Positions 46,379 through 54,697 of a DNA stretch of 64,000 nucleotides are shown one piece after another. The position numbers were made by a program, and so were the translations under genes. Source of the stretch: Prionace glauca (Eukaryota > Chordata > Chondrichthyes > Carcharhiniformes > Carcharhinidae); assembly GCA_037974335.1 (NCBI GenBank), contig CM075760.1, positions 56,600,890 to 56,664,889 of the forward strand. The letters run 5' to 3'. Below the pieces are notes generated by a model that saw nothing but the letters and a program-made list of their open reading frames with translations, was not told where the DNA came from and made no database searches. How positions within the stretch are numbered: position 1 is the stretch's first letter; each line of letters begins with the position of its first letter.

Positions 46379-46815
46379 ACTCGTTGGAGTTTAGAAGAAT
46401 GAGGGGAGATCTCATTGAGACGTATAAGATGATGAATGGGATGGATAGGATAGAGGTGGAGAGAGTCTTCCCGCTCAAAAAAGACAGTAGGACTAGGGGG
46501 CACAGCCTCAAGATAAAGGGGAGGCGGTTTAGAACGGAGTTGAGGAGGAACTTCTTCACTCAAAGGGTGGTGAATATCTGGAATTCTCTACCCGTTGAAG
46601 TGGTGGAGGCTGCCTCGCTAAATATTTTCAAAAAGCAGGTTGATGGGTTTTTGATAAGAGAGGGGATTAAGGGTTATAGGGAGAGGGCCGGAATGTGGAA
46701 CTGAGCTACGACAGATCAGCCATGATCTTATTGAATGGCGGGGCAGGCTCGAAGGGCTAGATGGCCTACTCCTGCTCCTATTTCTTTTGTTCTTATGTTC
46801 TTATGTTCTTATGTA
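46379..46815 (+). mobile_element. LINE B 3' fragment
   Basis: Sense 3' end beginning at SLEFRRMRGDLIETYKMMN and ending in 'ttcttatg' repeats. It remains open to ERAGMWN and is 5'-truncated. Confidence 0.9.
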
Positions 46816-47142
46816 ACATAATGGTTTGTTTTCAATCATGTTTGGGACATCAGCTATGGTGCGGGAGAGGATGAATGTTTACCTGAAACATCTACTTCAT
46901 AACAGGGGATGGAATAATGAATGGGCTGCGATATTTCCATTTCATGTTCCCTCACTTTGTAACTTTGTGGTTTATGAAATCCTCTTTCAGACAGGGAAAT
47001 ATATCTTGCCTCCCCATTCAACAACTGGTTAATCTGCAAGTTTCATTGTGATAAATAATAAAATGTGTTTTAAGTCCATCATGTTACTTGCAACCAGAAC
47101 ATTTTATATCGATATTGTTTGATATAGCAATACCGATAGAAA
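46816..47142. other. No gene seen
   Basis: AT-rich non-coding sequence between two repeats. Confidence 0.4.
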
Positions 47143-47712
47143 ATAAAGAACAAAGAACAACACAGCACGGGAAACAGGCCCTTCGGCCCAACGAGCCCGC
47201 GCCGCCGTCCCATTGTCTCAGTGACCTATTCAAGATTTTAGTCTACGCCTAACGTGCGAGGATCAGGGAGGTCCAATATAGGGACAATTTGTTACCCAAT
47301 CAATCAGCCTAAAAGCACATTTTTGGGATATGGGAGGAAACCGGAGTACCCGGAGGAAACCCACGCAACCATGGGGAGAACGCACAAATTCCCACGGACA
47401 CAGGACCAAATCCATGTGTCCACACAGCAACAGAGAAAGTCTCTGAGCTGTCATGTTGCCCTTGAGATGGTCCAGTTTAAGCACACCAACGACATGAAGC
47501 AATAGGCAACTCCCGAAGCAACATCCAAGAGCAGCCCACCACAACCTGCCGCATGCATGCCCCTTGCTGGTCAACAAGGTGGACTTAAATGCCTGTGGAG
47601 ACAAAAATTCATTATTAAACAGGCGAAGACTCTACATCCCTGAGGCAAAAACGGAATCCCAAGCCTACAATGTTTAGTAAGGCCTGCTATATCCCCCTAT
47701 ATGTAGACAAAG
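47143..47712 (-). mobile_element. LINE 3' end with embedded SINE-like block
   Basis: The tail 'aagaacaacacagcacggg', a SINE-like block (47277-47450) and a final 'aaggcctgctatatccccct' match 13603-14030 in the same order, so the mosaic is a property of this LINE subfamily. It is truncated right after the shared part. Confidence 0.7.
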
Positions 47713-47727
47713 TAGTCCCTGTCAGTG

Positions 47728-47826
47728 TTTGAAGTCTCATAACACCAAATTAAAGTCCAATAGATTTATTTGACAGCACAAACCACTAGCTTTCGGAGCG
47801 CTGCCCCTTTATCAGGCGAATGGGAG
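47728..47826 (+). repeat. SINE copy interrupting the V pseudogene
   Basis: The block includes 'cataacaccaaattaaagtc' and 'tagctttcggagcgctgccc', the repeat seen at 14.87 and 39.73 kb. It cuts the V pseudogene off at its FR2. Confidence 0.6.
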
Positions 47827-48640
47827 TTCTGTCTGTACCAGGATATAGTGTCGTTTGTAAAAACGGAGCGCCGACTGCTAGGTTCAACCCGGTCCAACCA
47901 GCCTGCTCATGTTGGGAGCTCTGACGCTCTTTACTCCGAGGGTAGTTCTTCACTCAGAGGGTAGTAAGGGTGTGGAATGCCCTGCCTGCAGCAGTTGTGG
48001 ACTCGCCAACATTAAGGGCGTTCAAATGGTCAGTGGATAGGCATATGGGTAACTTTGGAATAGTTCAGGTTAGAGGGTCATTAGATTGGTTCCACTGGTC
48101 GGCACAACATCGAGGGCCGAAGGGCCTGTACTGCGCTGTAATGTTCTATGTTCTATGACACTGACAGGCTGTGAACAAAGAAAGATCACTCACAAACTAC
48201 ATGGTGTGAAGAAATTGTTAAAAACAACAGATCTGATTAGAAAAATCAACTCATACTATAGCAGCAGGGTCAGAGCTCCAAGAGGAAACAGGTATTTGGT
48301 TGGGAGGGGGGCAGTGGGAGGGGGTTGCTTCATGATAATAAAGGTTCACAAGAAGATCAATCCGGGTCTGATTTTCAGACTGGGACTTGCAGCCGGGGCC
48401 TGGACTCTGAAATGTGGGAAGGGAAAGGAGAGGCGAGGGTTTTCCATTCCCCCCTTCAATGTGAGACTGAGGGTCCACATTGTCACCGATTGGACTATTA
48501 TGGGATGTCGGTCTTTGACGTTGCTCACGGTGCCACTGAGAGATCGGCTGTTTCTCAAGCCATTGTCCACTTGAACCGTCAATGACCCCCCGGCCCTCTC
48601 TGCACCCTGTGTGCAGCAGCAGAGTACATTGTTTCACAAC
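47827..48640 (-). pseudogene. TCR V pseudogene split by a LINE
   Basis: Inverted relative of the V gene at 41.6-42.0 kb. The promoter region, leader (KYLFPLGALTLLL ending in a stop, with the donor changed from GTGAGT to TATGAG) and intron match at 48640-48170. The V exon begins 'cagcctgtcagtgt' and is then broken by a 218-bp LINE tail (47938-48156). The V sequence resumes at 47937 ('cagagctcccaacatgagc') and reaches an FR2-like SWYRQ before a SINE ends it. FR3 and the RSS are gone. Confidence 0.8.
47938..48156 (+). mobile_element. CR1-like LINE tail inside the V pseudogene
   Basis: It starts SSSLRG then VVRVWNALPAAVVDSPTLRAF, pieces of the LINE ORF2 C-terminus, and ends 'tgttctatgttctatg'. 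It is related to the LINE at 4.4-5.2 kb. Confidence 0.8.
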
Positions 48641-48662
48641 GGCTGTGCTCTGTTATCCTTCT

Positions 48663-48798
48663 AAATGATGTGGGTATGCCGGCGTTGGACTGGCGTAAAC
48701 ACAGTAAAAAGTCTGACAACACCAGGTTTTAGTCCAACCGATTTATTTGATCAAATAAATCGGTTGGACTAAAACCTGGTGTTGCCAGACTTTTTACT
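48663..48798 (+). repeat. SINE head with a 96-bp palindrome
   Basis: A SINE copy ('gatgtgggtatgccggcg') runs into its own inverted copy. Arms of 48 bases (48703-48750 and 48751-48798) are complementary with one mismatch, centred on tgatca. Confidence 0.85.
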
Positions 48799-48859
48799 AT
48801 CCTTCTAAATGAACAGAGCAGTTCATCGTCTGAGAATTATAGAGTCTTAAAGAACAAAC

Positions 48860-50187
48860 AGACGCCATTCGGCCCTTTGCTCGCGTACTGTCTCTGCTGA
48901 AGGGTATCCACTTATTCCTAACCAACAGCTTGCTTTCAATATTAATTATATATATATTTCTCATTCCGTTTACTGCCCAAACATTAAATATCTTGGTAAA
49001 TTACTTCTACATTACAGATTGGCATGGATCATCGCAATTTCTAACATCGTCTGCTCAAAACACAAGTCTTCTAATCGCTCCCTCCACTTTCATAGAGTTA
49101 GCCTGAAATGCTGCCATCCATTCACCCCCTGCGAGACCAGCCGGATTAACTCTGTTTCTTTTTAACCTTTTCCAAACTTGAATTGATCGGGTAGAAGTCT
49201 TCTAAACAGAGGTTCTGCTCTGTCCGGTGTGGGGGTGAAAATGCCCCAGTTGGTCAAGTGGCACTCCCCTCAACACTGTGCTTCCTTATCCCAACTACAC
49301 GTTTTCCAGTGTCTCACACACTGTCTGTCAGGTTAACACTGAAAGAGGAAAGAGTCTCCCGCTCAGCACTGCACATTCTCATCCCAACTCTATCTTTCCC
49401 AATCTCTCTCACACACTGTCTCTGAGGTTAACACGAAACGACCGAAGAATCAATAAACTGATCCAAGTGTTGCGAACTGTGCTCGCGAGAATGATGTGTT
49501 CAGCGTTAGACTTGTAGCCTTGCTTTCTGAAATCTGTGTTGTGAGTAAATATTTGATTATTGATATGTTTAATGTCATTGGCAGCTTCTTCTCCTTCTGA
49601 CCCGAGTCCTTTCTCTCCTTTGATTCAGTAAAATAATAATTATTTCTTATTTTCTGGCTCATTTCCTCTAGTTTTTGTTTTGCTATGGGTTAAACAGAGG
49701 CAGCATTTTCATGAACTGAGTTGTATGTCTGTTAGTTACAGAATTGTATTCATTCACCTGTCTGAACAATCCCGCCAGATGGGGACATTTGGTTTCCCGC
49801 ATTTATCATATTCAGTCTATAAATTGTTGCATTATTTGATTTATTTTATAGCGATAGGGTGGGTTGGACGGTGGTGGGTGGATGGGGTGGGAGTTCTCCT
49901 GAGAAGGAGATACCCAATATTAAGCAATAGAATGAACAGGTTGCGAGAGAGTCTGTATCATATGATGCATGCTATGTCTGTAACTCTGCAGACGGAAACA
50001 CCCACTTTTGGGGCAGAAATTGCCCCTCCCACTGCGCTGCAGGTCCAACAAACCCCGGACGAGAGAATAACATGCCCAATAACAGAAGGCAGTCAGTATG
50101 GGTCAGAGCGACAACAGCAAAGACAGCTGACAATGCTGCTGTTATTTCTTCATATTTTCAATTCAGAACAGCGAAGAGTTATTAACC
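48860..50187. other. No gene; short tandem duplication
   Basis: Non-coding. A unit of about 95 bp occurs twice at 49270-49440 ('atcccaact', 'cacacactgtct', 'ggttaacac'). A GT-rich patch lies near 49860. No V leader or V end recognised. Confidence 0.45.
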
Positions 50188-50207
50188 AGTGCGCCCCCTG
50201 ACGGAAG
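50188..50207 (-). promoter_or_regulatory. CTCF-like motif
   Basis: The minus strand reads CTTCCGTCAGGGGGCGCACT, a good CTCF core match. Confidence 0.55.
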
Positions 50208-50354
50208 TTCTGAAACTTTCAATGTTGGGATAACGAGCAAAGTACAAATTTATCAATGGGGCAGTTTCCAGTGCCCGAGTTTTAGGAGATATGTTTCAGA
50301 AAATTCAGCCGTTTAAATATCTCGTAAATACTAAACATTAGTTACCGGTGGGAC

Positions 50355-50630
50355 TTAGCCGTCGCTGGCTGGCCAGCATTTATCGCCCCTCCTTATTTGC
50401 CCTTCGAGGGCAGTTGAGAGTCAACCACATTGCTGTGGCTCTGGAATCACATATAGACCAGACCAGGTAAGGGCGCCAGATTTCCTTCCCGAAAGGACAT
50501 GAGTGAATCAGATGAGTTTTCAGACAATGGTTTCATGGTCATCAGTAAATTCTGAATTCCGGCTCTCCCCAACACGAACTGAGTTTCTGGATTAATAGTT
50601 TCGCGATAATATCACGGAGCCACCCCCTCT
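50355..50630 (-). repeat. tRNA-derived SINE at the duplication edge
   Basis: Antisense SINE ('gctggccagcatttatcg' to 'cgcgataatatcacgg'). Copy A of the segmental duplication contains only its latter part, from about 36683. Confidence 0.7.
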
Positions 50631-50972
50631 TTATTTATCATATTATCTGATTTTTACTCTGTCTCGTACACTCGGTACTTTCCAATCTCGATCTCTATTT
50701 CAACACTTTCCTCATTTTCTGTCCACTCCTCCGACAATAACTGAAATTTCCTCTGTCCTGTTTTCCAATCACTCAGTTTAGTTTACATGCTCCCTCTTTC
50801 CTCCTCACCATTTCTGTTTTCAACTCTCTTCATTTCTGACCGAATTTTAATAATTAGATTCTATATTTTGTTTTCAGTTGCGCTCATTTCCTTTTTTGAC
50901 AATTTTAAAATAATCCCATCACTCCCTCCGCCGACATTGCAGACACACAGAGTGGATCTCACAGTCGATGCA

Positions 50973-51010
50973 GGTTTTTGTATGGGACCCCCCGTGTTTG
51001 TTACACTGTG
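50973..51010 (-). other. RSS with 22-base spacer
   Basis: Heptamer CACAGTG and nonamer ACAAAAACC, both exact, 22 bases apart, as in copy A. Confidence 0.9.
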
Positions 51011-51343
51011 GCTCACGGCACAGAGATAGGTGGCGGTATCTGTAACTCTGGCGTCTCTCACAGTCAGGGCACTGAATTTGTAGCCTTCCCCGATTGAGGC
51101 AGTGATCCTCTCGCTTTGATCGGTTTCTCTTTTGGCCATCACCAGATGCTGGGGTGGCTGATTCGGGGACTGTCTGTACCAATACAAGCTTCTAAACGCA
51201 GCGGTGGTGGTGCAGTTGATGGATATGGTTTCCTCTTCGCTGACAACCTCCCACCGAGGGAGCTGCATCACCTCATCTGCTCCAGTCACTCCCGTGAAGA
51301 TCAGAGTGAAAAGCAGCAAAGAGAATCTGTAAATTCGGAACAT
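51011..51343 (-). CDS. TCR alpha/delta V gene with intronless leader (copy B)
   Basis: Paralogue of the V gene at 37.17-37.50 kb with the same continuous signal peptide and V domain (MQLPRWEVVSEEETISINC, LYWYRQSPNQPPQHLV, DTATYLCAV). Differences cluster partly in the CDR1 region (TTAAFRSLYW against TTTAFTTLYW) and include A/E/Y changes in FR3. Frame, cysteines and RSS are intact, so both copies could add to the repertoire. Confidence 0.9.
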
Positions 51344-51996
51344 TTTTCAGATCATATGAAATTCCTGCTCAAGCAATTGTCCAAGGAGTTCAGTTTAAAA
51401 TTAGGATATGTGTATAATATTCACACGAAATAACAAGGAGCCAAAAACCCGCTCCAGTTGTAACTGTGGCGTCTCTCTGTCGAGCTGATGAAAGAAGCTG
51501 AGACTCGAGCTTTATCCGCTCACGGATGTCGATTCTACTGGAATCAGAGATGGAGAATTGAAACCGGAATAAATAAACCCCATCGGTAACCCCATGTTTC
51601 CGGTTACCAATCTCGTCCCACGTGTCTAACTAGGAAACCAGTCTCCCTATCAGAACATTGACTGAATCCAGCTCAGGGTGAATCCATTCACTGGCTGCCG
51701 GCTCACCAGCTACTAACCCCACAGCACCACCGCGGACACAGGGAAATGCAGTGAGAGCATCCCGAGGCAAAATATACAGGGTGAAGTTTGAAACGGATGT
51801 TTTCAAATATCCAATTCCTGTTTTACAGAACAGGCAAAGGAAATGCTCAACATTTGGGCTGTTTGGAGAATATTCATAACAAGTTATTGTGAACCAAACA
51901 CATTTCATATTTACTTTAATTTTACAAACGTGATTTAAAATGAAATTTTAAGTATTCAATCGGTCTGATTTATTTCTGTTTGAGCAGGTTTTTCAG

Positions 51997-52303
51997 ATCT
52001 GAGTCATGGAGATTCTGTCACTCTGTCGCTAACCTCAGGATGAAAGACGGAAGAAGAAACATTGAGTTTAACCTGTACCTATGATATTACAATGATCAAC
52101 TACGTTTCATCCTGGTACAGGCAACACTCAGAGAAACAGCATCTATTTATATTGAGGGAAAATTCGATATTTGTTGAAGATATAACAGATTTTGCTAAAA
52201 GCCGTTTTTCTGGAGAGCTTCAGACATCGAGTAAATTCACCAGTTTGACTGTCTCTAGTCTGCAGCTGACTGACGCTGCCGTGTATCACTGCGCTTTCAG
52301 TCT
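51997..52303 (+). pseudogene. TCR V pseudogene (copy B)
   Basis: Shares with copy A a TGA in FR1 (SLTSG-stop-KTEEETLSLTC), but keeps the FR2 Trp (VSSWYRQHSEKQHLF) and reads to LTDAAVYHCAFS. The heptamer is degenerate (CATCGTC, 52304-52310) while the nonamer 23 bases on is good (ACAAAAACT). No leader found. Confidence 0.8.
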
Positions 52304-53041
52304 CATCGTCATGGAAAGCATTCTGACTGATGTACAAAAACTGCCTTGAAACCGTGTCTGCTGTGGGTTGCACAGAATCGTGGGCAGATGCAGCCACAAT
52401 GCAACTGTCAGCCGGGCAAGAATCCTCATTAACCTGGGATCAGCCTTCACCCCAAGTTTTTCAGTCATGGTGCCTCTTTGAGTCTGTGAGATCACTCAGT
52501 GGTGATCGATATTCAAGGAAACACCTCGAGCTGGGCTGCTTTCAGCACCTCGATAGACACAGCAGCTGCAGTTTCCGGCTTGCTCATAGTACCAAAAACA
52601 TTCCAGCCTGAAGGAAACATTCTGAAGCTCACTGGTCATGGGGAGAATTCTATTCTCAATGTTTATTTTAGAGATCACAGTCACTTCCTTGTGAAATCTC
52701 TTCATTGTGGATACACTTCCTCCGAAGCAGCAACACTCTCATCGGGCCAAATAAACACAGAAAATAGGTCGCTGGAAAATGGCTTGTAAACCTGATTGGG
52801 ATTGAATTGCTGAATATTAGACAGACACGGGGACTGGATCAAATGACAATTACTAAACTAAGTAGATCAAATAAATTTAAGAACATCAGCGATAGTCCAA
52901 CTGCCAGTTGAAATAAACTAATACAATTTCTCAAATGTTCCTTATCTCTTGTCGAGGTTGTGTTTTGCTCTGATATTTTAGGAAGGCATCTGTGATTCTC
53001 TCTGTGGAGAGTGAATTATTCTTTCTGTTTATCGGTGCGAG

Positions 53042-53060
53042 AGCACCCTCTGGTGGTACC
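53042..53060 (-). promoter_or_regulatory. CTCF-like motif (duplicate)
   Basis: Same core as at 39281-39299, carried along by the segmental duplication. Confidence 0.5.
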
Positions 53061-53085
53061 TTACTGTGAGGTTTTGTCCGGGAAC

Positions 53086-54690
53086 GTCAGTGTGTCGTCA
53101 ACAATCAGGAAATCAATGCTGATTTCAGCAATGATAGATTGTAATCTTGCCTCACCCCATCTACAACTTTGCAACGTGAATTTGTGTGTGTGTGTTTGTG
53201 CGGTGTGTTTGCATATGTTTGTATCTGCTTGTGTTTATGTATGTGTGTGTGTGTGCTTGTACTTGGGCGAGTTTCTGCATGTGCGTTTGTTTAGTGTGTT
53301 TTTCTGTATGTGCATGTGTGCGCTTGTACATTCGTTTGTGTGTACGTATGTGTGTGCGTGTTTGTGTTCATCCTATTGCGTCTGTTTTATGTTTCAGATG
53401 ATAGCCAGTAGTTCTTATTCCATTTCCACGTTTTTACATCCAACATGCACCGTTGTTGCTTTTTTTATTTAGTGCTTCTGCCTGCCATCCTATCCTATCA
53501 GTGTGCCATTATATCATTTTGTTCTGTATCCTTTGCAGCGTTTATTGGCCTTGGTATTTCCTTACAACTTCTTTATGTTTTTTTCAGTTCAGGTGAAAGG
53601 TCATGTTAACTTTTTTTTCTCATTCGACAGGTACGAGCAGTCATTCTGGTTATTTTCAGCATATTCTTGCCTCCGTTTTGTACACGCTAGAATTCAAACT
53701 TTATAATCTGTCAGATTTAATATTTTGTTCAGGGAGATGCGACAGCCAACAAATCATCAATTCCACTCCCACTCTCGGGTATATTTGTATAGTTTCTCAT
53801 TTGGCAAGAAAACCGAGCTTTAGATTTGCTTCTGTTATTAATTTAGTACCCAGCTGGTTATTTCGATTGAAATTGACATCAACCCTGCGCGATCTCAGCC
53901 TCTCACCGTGCTTGGGAGATTGTGTGTGACAGTGTTTGTGTTTGAGTGTGTGTGCATTTGTGTAAGTCTCAGTGTTTTACGTTGTCTGCATGTCTGTGAT
54001 TGCATGTCTGTTTGTGGGTATCTACGCGTTTGCCTGTGTCTGACTGAAAGTGTATGTCTCAGAATGTGTGTGTGGATGTTTGCATGTGTTTACCTGAGAT
54101 TGTATGCCTGTGAGTGTGCTTGCGCGTGTGTGCGAGTTTGCCTGGGTCTGTCTGAGAGTGTATGTCTGTGAATGTGTGTGTGTGCCCGAGATCACTTGCA
54201 GCTGTTTCTGAGATTGGTATCAATTCTGTGAATAGGTTTGTCGGCATTACAATAAATATAATAGGAATAAGAAAAATACAGCAGCACAATCCTCCAACTT
54301 TTCTGTGCTTCAACATAACCCATCAGTAATCTGGAGATTCAGTGATGTCACAGACAGAAACCATTTACCTCATCTTGCCACAAGAGGGAGCGCCCTCACT
54401 GTGTTTGTGTGTTCATTGCAGCAGGACTTGAGTGGAATGAAGGAGGATAGTGTTATTGTCAATCTATTCATGTTATATAAATGTATTTTTTTTGTTAAAA
54501 GCTAATTGGCCATCCAGTGATTCTGTTCATTCACATTACTAAATTTCTTACATGGCATCTGAATGGAACAGAAATGAAAATGGTGTTTTGTTTTACAGAG
54601 CTGCCTAAGATGAATTTCACCTCACATGTCAAGGAGAAATAGCCAGAGATAACAAGATACATTTCCGTTCAAACTTAAATCAAACCTTTT
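53086..54690. other. No gene; GT-rich tracts
   Basis: Two GT-rich low-complexity tracts (53170-53370 and 53930-54190) lie in AT-rich non-coding sequence. Open frames in the GT tracts are artefacts. Confidence 0.5.
54375..54394 (+). promoter_or_regulatory. CTCF-like motif
   Basis: The plus strand reads TTGCCACAAGAGGGAGCGCC, a good CTCF core. It lies between the V cluster and the GPCR gene. Confidence 0.55.
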
Positions 54691-54697
54691 GAAATTT

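Larger units (their letters stand above)
50524..53085 (+). repeat. Segmental duplication, copy B
   Basis: Direct copy of 36683-39337. It holds one intact minus-strand V gene and one plus-strand V pseudogene. At its right end the match runs through 'gaggttttgtccgggaac' and stops, which in copy A is the nonamer and part of the spacer of the V pseudogene RSS. Confidence 0.9.

Noticed and set aside
50130-50201. Leader-like MLLLFLHIFNS on the plus strand
   Set aside because: No splice donor follows in phase 1 and no V exon lies downstream in that orientation before the duplicated block.
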